Assembly: GCA_024397955.1 (NCBI GenBank) | Contig: CP073744.1 | Coordinates: 620,001-684,000 of the forward strand | Length of the DNA stretch: 64,000 bases | DNA from: a bacterium SCSIO 12696 | GTDB lineage: Bacteria > Pseudomonadota > Gammaproteobacteria > Pseudomonadales > Porticoccaceae | Reading direction: 5' to 3' | Shown: one piece after another, positions 28,318-37,931 of the stretch | Layout: the number at the start of each line of letters is the position of its first letter | Position numbering within the stretch: position 1 is the first letter of the stretch | The notes under the pieces: model-generated | What the model saw: the letters and a program-made list of their open reading frames with translations, nothing else | Told to the model about the DNA's origin: nothing | Database searches by the model: none | Translations under genes and position numbers: made by a program

Positions 28318-29238
28318 TTACTCTGAAATTGAATCTGTATTCTCCCCACCAAACGCCGCCAGCAATCCTTTAATCAAATCCGCCAGCTCCAGCGTCATAA
28401 TGGAAAAGTCCACATCAAAGCGTTCCGCGGAGTCGCTGGTGTACACCTCATCCGCTTTATCCTGAATCATATCCCCGTAGCGAATGCGCTTGATGGTGAA
28501 TTTTTCATCCACCAGGCAGGAAATACCGCTTTTTGATACCAGCTCAATTTTGCTCACATACATGCCCGCTTGAATGTGGTTGCGGATTTCGTCGGCCGTC
28601 AGCAGCTGGTTTTTACAGCGGATAACGCCGCCCTCATCACTGGGATCACGCAGCTCGCATTCGGTGCCCAGTTCAAAGCCTTCCGGGGCGTTGCCGGATT
28701 GCAACCAGCTGGTCATCACTTGGGCTGGTGTATCCATGGTAGTCAGCGGAATTACCGGCAGTGAACCTACTGCTGCCCGTAAACCCTCGCAAAACTCTTC
28801 CCCGCCTTTGGCTGAGGCGGAATTGACCACCAATAACTGGTGTTTGCTGTCCAGATAACCGTGCTGAATGCGCGAGCGTACAAACGCCCTGGGCAGCAAA
28901 GAAAAGATCATCTCGTCTTTGATCTCCTGACGCTCTTTACGGCCCACCTTACGGCCCTGCTCCGCTTCGATATCCTCAACCTTTTCCTGCACCTGCTCAT
29001 TCACTACGGCGGCGGGCAATACCTTGTCCTGGCGCTTGGCAGCCAGCATCTGAAAGCCATTGCTGTTGTGCAGGAACAGTCCCTCCTCCCCGCCTAAGGG
29101 GCGCACCCAGCCAGTGCGGCTAACATCCTGGCTGCCACAGGGGGTAAAAGCCTGCTCCGCCAGCTGGTCGTGGAGGGTCTTTTCATCAACATCAAAAGGC
29201 TTGGTAAAACGGAATACCTGGATATTTTTAAACCACAT
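28318..29238 (-). CDS. rdgC: Recombination-associated protein RdgC
   Basis: RdgC forms a ring-shaped dimer on DNA that limits RecA-driven strand exchange. The 306-residue product has the standard start (MWFKNIQVFRFTKPFD) and conserved segments GWVRPLG, NSNGFQMLAAKRQDKVLPA and LPRAFVRSR. Length is normal. It is a single-gene unit, divergent from the GTPase gene. Confidence 0.96.
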   Translation of the reverse strand: MWFKNIQVFRFTKPFDVDEKTLHDQLAEQAFTPCGSQDVSRTGWVRPLGGEEGLFLHNSNGFQMLAAKRQDKVLPAAVVNEQVQEKVEDIEAEQGRKVGRKERQEIKDEMIFSLLPRAFVRSRIQHGYLDSKHQLLVVNSASAKGGEEFCEGLRAAVGSLPVIPLTTMDTPAQVMTSWLQSGNAPEGFELGTECELRDPSDEGGVIRCKNQLLTADEIRNHIQAGMYVSKIELVSKSGISCLVDEKFTIKRIRYGDMIQDKADEVYTSDSAERFDVDFSIMTLELADLIKGLLAAFGGENTDSISE

Positions 29239-29372
29239 AGATCAAACAGCTCGATAGTCATTATTTTGAGGCGGCGCACTATAGCAAAACTTGGACTTAA
29301 TCAGAGGTTCCCAGGCCACAAAAATTAACCGCTCTGCTAAAATGGCGGCCCCGCTCACAACCAGCTCCAGCC

Positions 29373-30311
29373 ATGCAGCAAATTCAGTGGTACCCCGGCC
29401 ATATGCACAAAGCCAGCAAAGAGATGAAAAAGCTCTTGCCGGAGGTAGACCTTATTATCGAAGTGCTGGACGCGCGCATTCCGTTCAGCAGCGAAAACCC
29501 CATGATTCGTAGTATTCGTGGCGATAAGCCCTGCATCAAGGTGCTGAGCAAAAGCGACCTGGCCGACCCTGAGCGCACCGCCCTGTGGCAGGAATACCTG
29601 GAGCAGGAGCAAGGTGTAAAAACCCTGGCAATTACCACCGACGACCCTAGCCGAGCCCTGCAGATCACCGAACTGTGCCGCAAAATGCTGCCTCACAAAT
29701 ACGAGGGCGTGAAAAGCATCAACGCCATGATTATGGGCATTCCCAATGTGGGCAAATCCACCCTGATCAACCTGCTGGCCGGGCGCACCATTGCCAAAAC
29801 CGGCAACGAACCGGCCGTTACCAAAGGGCAACAGCGTATTAACCTGCGTAACGGCATCGTATTGCATGATACACCGGGTGTGCTCTGGGCCAACCTGGAA
29901 AACCGCAATACCGGTTATCGGTTGGCGGTCACCGGTGCCATCAAAGACACCGCCATCGACCACGACGACGTAGCCTTTTTCGCCGCCGACTTTTTGCTGG
30001 CCAATTACCCGGAACAAGTGGCCGAGCGTTACGGTATTGCCCAGCTGCCCGATGAACACAGTCCCTCGCCTGCCCTGGAACTGCTGGAACTGATTGGCGC
30101 TCGACGGGGTTGCCTGGGTGGCGGTGGCCGGGTGGATTTGGACAAAGTATCCAAGATACTGCTCACCGAATTGCGGGCCGGCACCGTTGGCCCACTGACG
30201 TTGGAAACCCCAGCAGAGATGGAACAGGAAGTGGCAGAGCTGGACATTATCCGTGCCAAAAAAGAAGCAAAAAAACAAGCCCGAAAACAGCGGCGCAAAG
30301 GAAGTAATTAA
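29373..30311 (+). CDS. RbgA/YlqF-type circularly permuted GTPase
   Basis: A 312-residue ribosome-biogenesis GTPase with motif order G4-G1-G3, the mark of circular permutation. It has LSKSDLAD (G4, about 66-73), GIPNVGKSTLINLL (G1, about 120-133) and LHDTPGVLW (G3). The N-terminus IQWYPGHMHKA is diagnostic of the YlqF/RbgA group, which acts in late large-subunit assembly. The C-terminal tail is Lys/Arg-rich. The next gene starts on its stop codon (TAATG), and the S1-domain gene follows with another overlap, so the three are an operon. Confidence 0.92.
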   Translation: MQQIQWYPGHMHKASKEMKKLLPEVDLIIEVLDARIPFSSENPMIRSIRGDKPCIKVLSKSDLADPERTALWQEYLEQEQGVKTLAITTDDPSRALQITELCRKMLPHKYEGVKSINAMIMGIPNVGKSTLINLLAGRTIAKTGNEPAVTKGQQRINLRNGIVLHDTPGVLWANLENRNTGYRLAVTGAIKDTAIDHDDVAFFAADFLLANYPEQVAERYGIAQLPDEHSPSPALELLELIGARRGCLGGGGRVDLDKVSKILLTELRAGTVGPLTLETPAEMEQEVAELDIIRAKKEAKKQARKQRRKGSN

Positions 30312-31033
30312 TGAAATCTTTAACGATTGTTATCCTCACCGCCGCTTTTGTCGTGGGTGCATTTTTTCTGTTTAAACCGGAGCCCGCTGGCAATGGCAGT
30401 CGAATCACCCCACCATGGAATATTGCGGTTCACGAAGACGGTAGCAGCTCCGTATTCGGCATCCAGCTGGGCGAAACACAATTTGTCGACGCCGCCCAAT
30501 TACTGGGCTGGGATCGGGAAGTGGCGGTACTGATTGGCAACGACGATATCGCCAGTTTGGAAATGTACTACAGCCGCTTTCACAGTGGCGCCTTTACTGG
30601 CAAGCTGGTGGTGGCCTCCAACGCATCACCACAAATAGCGGCACAACTGGCAGAGCAGTCTGCGGGCGGCGAATATTTGGGCACTGGCTCTCGCCGCTTT
30701 GATGTAGAACTTTCCCAATTAGACAGCAACCAGGAACTGGTCGTTAAAACCCTGAGTTTTATCCCCACCATTAACCTGGATGAAGAAATTATTGAAGGCC
30801 GCTTTGGTAAGGCCACTGAAATTATCAAGCTGGGTGACAGCCGACATTTTCTGTACCCGGAAAAAGGCTTGGATATTGCGCTCAACCCCAACGGCAAAGA
30901 AACCTTACAATACATTGCCCCCAAGCACTTCCACCTGTTGCGCCAGCCCCTTATACAACAACAGCTGCAGCAACAAACCCTTGAGCAAGAAAACAGCCCT
31001 GAGCAAAAAGAGAGCACCGAGCAACCCAAATGA
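30311..31033 (+). CDS. Membrane-anchored hypothetical protein
   Basis: A 240-residue protein with one N-terminal hydrophobic segment (about 4-21), either an uncleaved anchor or a signal peptide. A periplasmic alpha/beta domain follows, and the tail is rich in Gln and Glu (QQQLQQQTLEQE). I do not recognise the family. It overlaps the RbgA-like gene by one base and the S1-domain gene by four bases, so it is translated with them, although the functional link is not apparent. Confidence 0.75.
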   Translation: MKSLTIVILTAAFVVGAFFLFKPEPAGNGSRITPPWNIAVHEDGSSSVFGIQLGETQFVDAAQLLGWDREVAVLIGNDDIASLEMYYSRFHSGAFTGKLVVASNASPQIAAQLAEQSAGGEYLGTGSRRFDVELSQLDSNQELVVKTLSFIPTINLDEEIIEGRFGKATEIIKLGDSRHFLYPEKGLDIALNPNGKETLQYIAPKHFHLLRQPLIQQQLQQQTLEQENSPEQKESTEQPK

Positions 31034-31902
31034 GCAATCCCTACCCCACCAGCAGCACAGATATTCTCGGCAAAACCAATCAGCTTCGAGTGGTAAAACA
31101 ACTGGATTTTGGCATGTATCTGGATGGCGGCGAGCTGGGTGAAATTTTACTGCCTAACAAGTTCATACCGGAGAACTGCAAGCCCGGCGACCTCGTTAAA
31201 GTATTTGTGTACCTAGATAGCGACGACCAACCCATCGCCACCACCCAACGCCCGCGGGTTCAGGTTGGCCGCTGCGCCCATTTAAAATGTGTGGAAGTGA
31301 ATAAAATCGGCGCCTTTATGGACTGGGGGCTGGCCAAAGACTTGCTGGTGCCCTTTGGCGAACAAAGCAAGCCTATGCGCGAAGGCTACAGCTACACTGT
31401 ATTCGCCTATGTGGACAACGCCAGCCAGCGCATAGCTGGTAGCACTAAACTCAACCGTTTTCTGCCAGAGACCGCTGATGGCAACTTCAGCCCCGGATTG
31501 CCGGTAAAACTGCTGATAAGCGGCCGCACCGATATGGGCTATAAAGCAGTGATTGACGGCACTCACCTGGGATTGCTGCACAAAAGTGAAGCCTTGCAAG
31601 GCATACAGATCGGCAAAAAAATTGACGGGTTTATTAAAGACATTCGCGACGATGGCCGCATTAACCTGTGCCTGCAAAAGCACAACAAAGCATCACGAGA
31701 TCAATTACAACAACAGATTCTGGATTACCTGGAATCCCAAGGCGGGGTTTCTTACCTGACCGACAAAAGCCTGCCGGAAGCGATTTATGCGCAGTTTAAG
31801 GTGAGCAAAGGGAGTTATAAAAAGGCGCTGGGTGGGTTGTATAAGCAGAAGCTGATTCGCATAGAGGCGGACCAGATTACCTTATACCAGCAATACCGTT
31901 AA
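31030..31902 (+). CDS. CvfB/YitL-like S1 RNA-binding protein
   Basis: A 290-residue protein made of consecutive S1-like OB folds: residues about 5-65 (LDFGMYLDGGELGEILLPNKF), about 70-135 (KIGAFMDWGLAKDLLVPF) and about 145-210, then a winged-helix C-terminus (KGSYKKALGGLYKQKLI). This is the CvfB/YitL layout. In Gram-positive bacteria CvfB influences virulence gene expression; its role here is unknown. It is the last gene of the three-gene overlap operon and is followed by a terminator whose stem includes the stop codon. Confidence 0.88.
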   Translation: MSNPYPTSSTDILGKTNQLRVVKQLDFGMYLDGGELGEILLPNKFIPENCKPGDLVKVFVYLDSDDQPIATTQRPRVQVGRCAHLKCVEVNKIGAFMDWGLAKDLLVPFGEQSKPMREGYSYTVFAYVDNASQRIAGSTKLNRFLPETADGNFSPGLPVKLLISGRTDMGYKAVIDGTHLGLLHKSEALQGIQIGKKIDGFIKDIRDDGRINLCLQKHNKASRDQLQQQILDYLESQGGVSYLTDKSLPEAIYAQFKVSKGSYKKALGGLYKQKLIRIEADQITLYQQYR

Positions 31903-31923
31903 ATCGATCTTTAACGGTTTTTG
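31895..31923 (+). terminator. Intrinsic terminator after the S1-domain gene
   Basis: ACCGTTAAA (31895-31903) and TTTAACGGT (31910-31918) form a perfect 9-bp stem with a 6-base loop followed by a short T-run. The 5' arm contains the TAA stop codon of the upstream gene. Confidence 0.75.
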
Positions 31924-32174
31924 AGGTCTGCTTGGCAAGCAGCATGACCCTCGTTATGATTGTTTTCGAGAACTCTGATATGAATTTAAAAACCTAACAC
32001 TTTAAAAACTCTTCAATTCAGAACACTACCAACAGATAAGAGAAAATATTAGTTAAAAAATTATTTACCTGAAGCATACAAACATAAATCGCTTATTACA
32101 TACTCTAGATATGCACAAATTGTTAAGTGTATGAGCCAGCAAGGCAACAAAAATTTTAACTATGGAGATGAGCT

Positions 32175-33311
32175 GTGAAGCTTTTATCATTAAGCTTTAG
32201 TGAATTTAAAGGGCAGGACAGAGAGTGGATTCTTTCTGATGCGGAATTCGGCCAAGTAAATCTAATTGTTGGAAAAAATTCAACTGGCAAAACGCGCTTA
32301 CTAAATGTTTTAACTGGACTAGCCAAGCTTATTTCTGGTGAGAAGAAAGGGCTATACCAATGTGGTACATACAAGGCTTCGTTTTTATTTGATGGTGAAA
32401 AATACAACTATGATCTAAACATCAATGATTATCACGTGGTAGAAGAGAAGCTCGTGATAGATGACCAAGAGGTACTAAATAGAAGTGAAAGTGGTGAGGG
32501 AGTTATATTTGCCGCTGAGATTGGTAAAAATATGCGCTTTCAAACTCCAACTACCGAGCTGGCCGTTGTATTTAGGCGGGACTCAATTCAACACCCATTC
32601 CTAGAAAAACTATATGCATGGGGAAAATCAACAAAACATTATCTGTTTGGGTCTGAATTTGGGAGAAACCTCCTAGGAACACCCGCCCTATTAACCAAGG
32701 AAGGTTCAGAATCACAAGACAATGTTGTTGACCCCAACTATGTGGTGGGCATATTCGATCGTGCCTTTAAAAAACATGGAAGCGAATATAAGGATGCCGT
32801 TTTGGATGACTTTCGCGCTCTTGGATATGACTGCACCGACATATCTGTAGCGAACATAAGCGAATATATGTCAGAAAATAGACAGCTACTAAGCATTGTC
32901 GTGCAAGAAAGAGATCTAAACTGCATTACCCCCCAAATACAGATGTCTCAAGGAATGTTCAGAGCACTAGCTTTAGTTATACAGCTAAATTTCAATATAT
33001 ACGAAAAAACTCCCGCATCTATATTTGTTGATGACATTGGAGAAGGATTGGATTACACCAGATCGGCAAATACCATTCTTCTTTTGATAGAAAAATCCTT
33101 AAGCAACAACTTTCAGTTATTTATGACCACAAATGATAGGTTCATAATGAACGCTGTAGACTTGGAGTACTGGTGTATTTTAAATCGGGAAGGCAGTATT
33201 GTAAGGGTTTACAATAAATCCAATTCCCCCAAAGAATTTAAAGACTTCGAATATATAGGTCTAAGTAATTTCGACTTTTTTTCCAACGAGTATTTTTTAG
33301 GTGAAAACTGA
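32175..33311 (+). CDS. AAA/SMC-like ATPase of a two-gene cassette
   Basis: A 378-residue ABC/SMC-like ATPase of the OLD/AAA15 type. It has a Walker A GKNSTGKTR (33-41), a short signature-like MSQGMFRAL (about 257-265), a Walker B IFVDDIGEGLD (about 283-293) and a switch region MTTNDRFIM. The coiled-coil middle is very short. It starts at GTG 32175 with GGAGATG upstream. The next gene, with a TOPRIM-like appearance, begins within its stop codon (TGATG). An ATPase of this type joined to a TOPRIM protein is the architecture of PARIS-like and OLD-type defence. The AT-rich composition relative to its neighbours suggests acquisition. Confidence 0.75.
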   Translation: MKLLSLSFSEFKGQDREWILSDAEFGQVNLIVGKNSTGKTRLLNVLTGLAKLISGEKKGLYQCGTYKASFLFDGEKYNYDLNINDYHVVEEKLVIDDQEVLNRSESGEGVIFAAEIGKNMRFQTPTTELAVVFRRDSIQHPFLEKLYAWGKSTKHYLFGSEFGRNLLGTPALLTKEGSESQDNVVDPNYVVGIFDRAFKKHGSEYKDAVLDDFRALGYDCTDISVANISEYMSENRQLLSIVVQERDLNCITPQIQMSQGMFRALALVIQLNFNIYEKTPASIFVDDIGEGLDYTRSANTILLLIEKSLSNNFQLFMTTNDRFIMNAVDLEYWCILNREGSIVRVYNKSNSPKEFKDFEYIGLSNFDFFSNEYFLGEN

Positions 33312-33997
33312 TGAGCCAAAGGAAAATGGCCTTGTTTGTTGAGGGACAAACAGAATCAATTTTTGTTAAAAAATTATTAATTGAAGTAGCAGGCGAGAAA
33401 AATATTGAATTTCAAGAAGAGTCTAACGCAAAGAACATTATTATTTCGAACAAACACTCGAATGACATAAAAAAATACTTTGTATTAATTGTCGACTGCA
33501 ATAATGACGATTCGGTTAAAACTAGAATACTAGAAAATAGAGACCGTTTAATTCGAGCTAATTATGACATTGTCATTGGCTTGAGAGATACGTACCCGAT
33601 CCCCGCATCAGAAATCAATCAATTAGAACGCGGTCTGAGAACGGGAGTACCTACGAAAGGCTTACAAATCGAATTCTGTCTAGCAGTCATGGAGATTGAA
33701 GCTTGGTTTTTACAGGAAAGTAATCACTACGTAAAAATAGATAATCGCCTCACTAGACAAGCAATAATAGACGAAACAGGATTTGACCCTGTAGAGCACA
33801 ATGCAGAAAATGTAGAACAACCCGCATCACTGCTAAAAAATATTTATAGTATCGCCGGAAAATCCTATCGAAAAAAAAGAAATCAAGTAAATCGTACTGT
33901 TGATGCATTAGATTACGAAGAAATGTATACGGTTCTACCTGAAAAAGTAAGCCGCTTAAAAGTATTTCTTAAATATATAGATAGCTTCATGCAGTAA
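33311..33997 (+). CDS. TOPRIM/DUF4276-like partner protein
   Basis: A 228-residue protein beginning with LFVEGQTESIFVKKLL, the Glu-containing first motif of TOPRIM-like and DUF4276-type folds. It continues with VLIVDCNNDD (acidic second motif, about 56-65) and an acidic helix AVMEIEAWFLQE (about 126-137). These are candidate metal ligands of a nuclease, as in DUF4435/TOPRIM effectors. It overlaps the ATPase gene by one base, so the two are translated as a unit. Assignment to a named family needs profile searching; the function is inferred from architecture. Confidence 0.68.
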   Translation: MSQRKMALFVEGQTESIFVKKLLIEVAGEKNIEFQEESNAKNIIISNKHSNDIKKYFVLIVDCNNDDSVKTRILENRDRLIRANYDIVIGLRDTYPIPASEINQLERGLRTGVPTKGLQIEFCLAVMEIEAWFLQESNHYVKIDNRLTRQAIIDETGFDPVEHNAENVEQPASLLKNIYSIAGKSYRKKRNQVNRTVDALDYEEMYTVLPEKVSRLKVFLKYIDSFMQ

Positions 33998-34097
33998 AAG
34001 AAAAGTACGCCAAAAACAGTGCTCGATAGAAGAGTATTCTTCCGCAGTATTCCCTTTTGATGTATAGCCCCTCTCTGCTGGCCTTACATACACAAAG

Positions 34098-35282
34098 TCA
34101 CGAAAACGGCACCCACACAAACCCGTCCATTAATATGCGAGCACTGCGACTCATTATGGCCTTTTTAACTTGCCAATGACCACCGTTTTCTACAGCCTCA
34201 GCCCCCACCGTCAACGTACCGGACGGATGTCCAAAGGCAACTGCATTACGCTCACCACCACCCGCTGCCAAATTCACTAATGTGCCGGGAATAGCTGCTG
34301 CTGTGCCAATAGCCACGGCAGCAGTACCCATCATCGCGTAATGAAGCTTACCCATAGAAAGTGCGCGTACATTGAGGTCGATAGCATCCGCTTCGATGTT
34401 TTTACCGTTGGAAGCAGTATAGCTTTTTGGCGGCGCGACAAAAGCGACTTTGGGTGTGTGCTGGCGTTGGGCGGCTTCTTCTAATGTATTGATCAAACCC
34501 ATTTTTAAAGCGCCGTGGGCACGCAATATTTCAAGACACTCTAACGCTTTTTCATCACTGTTGATATCGCCCTGCAATTCGGTGCCGTTGTAGCCAAGGT
34601 CAACAGCATTCACAAAGATGGTAGGAATACCGGCATTAATCAGTGTGGCATCTATTTGACCCGACTCAGCCACCGTTGTTGGTACCTCAAGTGTGTCTAC
34701 CAAATTTCCAGTAGGAAAAAGTGCCCCTTCTCCGTCCGCCGGTTCCATAAATTCCAGCTGAATTTCTGCGGCGGGAAAGGTAACGCCATCCAGTTCAAAG
34801 TCACCGGTTTCCTGCACCTGACCGTCGGTGATGGGCACATGAGCTACGATGGTTTTGCCAATATTGGCCTGCCAGATACGCACCACCGCTACGCCATTTT
34901 CGGGAATACGATCTGGGTTCAGCAAACCACTGTGAATGGCAAAAGGCCCCACCGCCGAGGATAGGTTACCGCAGTTACCACTCCAGTCCACAAAGGGCTT
35001 GTCGATGGATACCTGGCCGAACAGGTAGTCCACATCGTGATCCGGCTGGCTGCTTTTGGAAACAATCACCGCTTTACTTGTGCTGGATGTGGCGCCGCCC
35101 ATGCCGTCGGTTTGTTTACCGTAAGGGTCGGGACTGCCGATGATGCGTTGCAGTAATTGGTCGCGTGCTTTGCCGGGGACCTGTGCCGATTCCGGCAGAT
35201 CTTGCAGGCGGAAGAATACGCCTTTGCTGGTGCCACCACGCATATAGATGGCGGGAATTTTCAGTTGGGGTTTGTGGGGCAT
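34098..35282 (-). CDS. prpF: AcnD-accessory protein PrpF (2-methylaconitate isomerase)
   Basis: PrpF works with AcnD in the methylcitrate cycle, isomerising 2-methylaconitate so that propionyl-CoA carbon can be recovered. The 394-residue protein has the diaminopimelate-epimerase-like repeat fold with IYMRGGTSKGVFF at the start and DGMGGATSSTSK near residue 60. The second half contains GERNAVAFGHPSGTL. It is the last gene of the unit, 24 bp after acnD. Confidence 0.95.
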   Translation of the reverse strand: MPHKPQLKIPAIYMRGGTSKGVFFRLQDLPESAQVPGKARDQLLQRIIGSPDPYGKQTDGMGGATSSTSKAVIVSKSSQPDHDVDYLFGQVSIDKPFVDWSGNCGNLSSAVGPFAIHSGLLNPDRIPENGVAVVRIWQANIGKTIVAHVPITDGQVQETGDFELDGVTFPAAEIQLEFMEPADGEGALFPTGNLVDTLEVPTTVAESGQIDATLINAGIPTIFVNAVDLGYNGTELQGDINSDEKALECLEILRAHGALKMGLINTLEEAAQRQHTPKVAFVAPPKSYTASNGKNIEADAIDLNVRALSMGKLHYAMMGTAAVAIGTAAAIPGTLVNLAAGGGERNAVAFGHPSGTLTVGAEAVENGGHWQVKKAIMSRSARILMDGFVWVPFS

Positions 35283-35306
35283 AGTTTTACCTACTCACAA
35301 AAGACA

Positions 35307-37901
35307 TTAAATTGCTTCGTCTGCTTCCAAAAAATCCTGAGCAAAGCGTTGCAGCACGCCACCGGCTTCGTAAATAGACACTTCTTCCGCCGTATCTAGG
35401 CGGCAGGTAACCGGCACTTCTTTTTTATCGCCATTGTTGCGGGTAATCGTCAGGGTCAGTTGTGCGCCAGGGTTTCTCTCACCGATTACATCGTACGTTT
35501 CGGTGCCGTCGATATTCAGGGTATGGCGAGTCACGCCAGGCTGAAATTCCAGGGGCAGTACGCCCATACCAATCAGATTGGTGCGGTGAATGCGCTCAAA
35601 GCCTTCGGCCACGATCACTTCAACACCCGCCAGGCGAACGCCCTTGGCGGCCCAGTCACGAGATGAGCCCTGACCATAGTCCGCACCGGCGATAATAATC
35701 AGCGGCTGCTTGCGTTCCATATAGATTTCGATGGCTTCCCACATACGGGTGACTTTGCCTTCAGGTTCTATTCGGGCCAGCGAGCCCTGCACCACCTCTG
35801 CGCCCTCTTTCACCATTTCATTAAACAGTTTGGGGTTGGCAAAGGTAGCTCGTTGGGCAGTGAGGTGATCGCCCCGGTGGGTGGCGTAGGAATTAAAATC
35901 TTGTTCCGGCAGGCCCATTTTGGCCAGGTATTCACCGGCGGCGCTGCTGGCAAGAATCGCGTTGGAGGGCGACAGGTGATCGGTGGTGATATTGTCACCC
36001 AGTACTGCCAGTGGCCGTAATCCGCTGAGGCTGCGCTTACCAGCCAGTGCACCTTCCCAGTACGGCGGGCGGCGGATATAGGTGCTTTGCGGGCGCCAGT
36101 TGTACAGAGGTGCACTTAGCTCTGCTTTGCCTTTTTCCAGATCAAACATGGGAATATACACATCACGAAACTGTTGCGGTTTAACGCTTTGTTTGACGAT
36201 GGCATCGATCTCTCCATCGCTGGGCCAAACATCTTTCAAAGTAATGGGCTTGCCATTAGCGTCATGGCCAAGCACATCTTTTTCGATATCAAAGCGAATG
36301 GAACCAGCCAGAGCGTAAGCCACCACCAGTGGTGGCGATGCCAGAAATGCCTGCTTGGCGTAGGGATGAATACGTCCGTCGAAGTTACGGTTACCGGAAA
36401 GTACCGCTGTTGCGTACAGGTCGCGATCAACAATTTCTTCTTGAATAACTGGGTTTAAAGCACCACTCATACCATTGCAGGTGGTGCAGGCAAAACCCAC
36501 GACCCCAAAACCCAATTGCTCCAATTCCGGAAGTAATTGCGCTTCTTCGAGGTACATTTTTACGGTTTTGGAGCCGGGAGCCAGCGAGGTTTTGACCCAG
36601 GGCTTGCGAGTTAAACCCAGGCGATTGGCATTTCGCGCGAGCAGGCCAGCGGCGATAATATTTCGCGGGTTGCTGGTATTGGTGCAACTAGTGATGGCCG
36701 CAATAATGACCGCGCCATCGGGCATTTGCCCTTCTGTTTCCGTGTAGTCTGCCGCTACACCCCGCTCTGCCAGTTGTGCCGCAGGTAGTAAGGCGTGAGG
36801 GTTGGAAGGCCCGGCCAAATTGCGGCCAACTGTGGATAAATCAAAACGCAGTACGCGTTCATATTCGGCGTTTTTTAAGCTGTCAGCCCATAAGCCAGTG
36901 TGTTTGGCGTACTGCTCCACCAGCTGCACTTGTTCGTCGTCTCGGCCGGTGAGCTTTAAGTAGTCGATGGTTTGTTCATCGATAAAAAACAGTCCAGCAG
37001 TGGCCCCAAACTCTGGCGTCATATTAGCGATGGTGGCACGGTCGCCCAAGCTGAGTTTGGAAGCGCCTTCACCAAAGAGCTCCAGATAGGCTCCCACTAC
37101 TCGCTCATTGCGCAAAAACTCGGTAAGCGCCAATACCAAGTCGGTGCCGAGAACGCCCGGTTGCAATTCACCGGTTAACTCCACACCGACAATATCCGGC
37201 AAGCGCATCCAGGAGGCGCGGCCCAGCATCACGCTTTCCGCTTCCAAACCACCAACCCCCACAGAAATAACACCCAAGGCATCTACCATAGGTGTATGAC
37301 TGTCGGTGCCCACGCAAGTATCGGGAAAAGCAACACCTTCGCGTACCTGCACTACTGGCGACATCTTTTCCAGATTAATCTGGTGCATAATGCCGTTGCC
37401 GGGTGGAATGACATCGACGTTATCAAAGGCGGTTTTGGTCCAGTTGATAAAGTGAAAGCGGTCGTCGTTACGGCGGTCTTCAATGGCGCGGTTTTTTTCA
37501 AAAGCGTCCTGCTCAAAACCCGCATGTTCCACCGCTAATGAATGATCCACAATTAATTGGGTGGGCACTACCGGGTTAATTTGCGACGGGTCGCCGCCCT
37601 TATCGGCAATAGCATCTCGCAAGCCCGCCAAGTCCACTAAAGCAGTTTGGCCCAAAATATCGTGGCACACCACTCGCGCCGGGAACCAGGGGAAATCCTT
37701 GTCTCGTTTGCGCTCGATAATCTGTTTTAAAGAATCAGTTAATGCTTCTGGCGCACAACGGCGAACCAGATTCTCTGCCAGCACACGGGAGGTATAGGGC
37801 AATTTGTTATAAGCGCCCAGCTCGATGGCTTCCACTGCTTCGCGGGTATCAAAATAATCGAGCCCAGTATTGAGGAGTGGTTTGCGGTATTGGGTATTCA
37901 T
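35307..37901 (-). CDS. acnD: 2-methylcitrate dehydratase, Fe/S-dependent
   Basis: AcnD is an aconitase-family 4Fe-4S enzyme that dehydrates 2-methylcitrate. The 864-residue protein contains FPDTCVGTDSHTPMVDALG, the cluster-ligand region ITSCTNTSNP and the paired-Cys GFACTTCNGMSG. The C-terminal swivel domain has GADYGQGSSRDWAAKG. It is 24 bp from prpF and 30 bp from prpC, and presence of PrpF marks it as AcnD rather than housekeeping aconitase. Confidence 0.95.
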   Translation of the reverse strand: MNTQYRKPLLNTGLDYFDTREAVEAIELGAYNKLPYTSRVLAENLVRRCAPEALTDSLKQIIERKRDKDFPWFPARVVCHDILGQTALVDLAGLRDAIADKGGDPSQINPVVPTQLIVDHSLAVEHAGFEQDAFEKNRAIEDRRNDDRFHFINWTKTAFDNVDVIPPGNGIMHQINLEKMSPVVQVREGVAFPDTCVGTDSHTPMVDALGVISVGVGGLEAESVMLGRASWMRLPDIVGVELTGELQPGVLGTDLVLALTEFLRNERVVGAYLELFGEGASKLSLGDRATIANMTPEFGATAGLFFIDEQTIDYLKLTGRDDEQVQLVEQYAKHTGLWADSLKNAEYERVLRFDLSTVGRNLAGPSNPHALLPAAQLAERGVAADYTETEGQMPDGAVIIAAITSCTNTSNPRNIIAAGLLARNANRLGLTRKPWVKTSLAPGSKTVKMYLEEAQLLPELEQLGFGVVGFACTTCNGMSGALNPVIQEEIVDRDLYATAVLSGNRNFDGRIHPYAKQAFLASPPLVVAYALAGSIRFDIEKDVLGHDANGKPITLKDVWPSDGEIDAIVKQSVKPQQFRDVYIPMFDLEKGKAELSAPLYNWRPQSTYIRRPPYWEGALAGKRSLSGLRPLAVLGDNITTDHLSPSNAILASSAAGEYLAKMGLPEQDFNSYATHRGDHLTAQRATFANPKLFNEMVKEGAEVVQGSLARIEPEGKVTRMWEAIEIYMERKQPLIIIAGADYGQGSSRDWAAKGVRLAGVEVIVAEGFERIHRTNLIGMGVLPLEFQPGVTRHTLNIDGTETYDVIGERNPGAQLTLTITRNNGDKKEVPVTCRLDTAEEVSIYEAGGVLQRFAQDFLEADEAI

Positions 37902-37931
37902 ATATTTACTGCTCGCAACAACGGCGCACGT

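Noticed and set aside
29355..30278. Open frame antisense to the RbgA-like GTPase (307 codons)
   Set aside because: The plus-strand gene has all GTPase motifs and couples to its neighbours, so this frame is a shadow.
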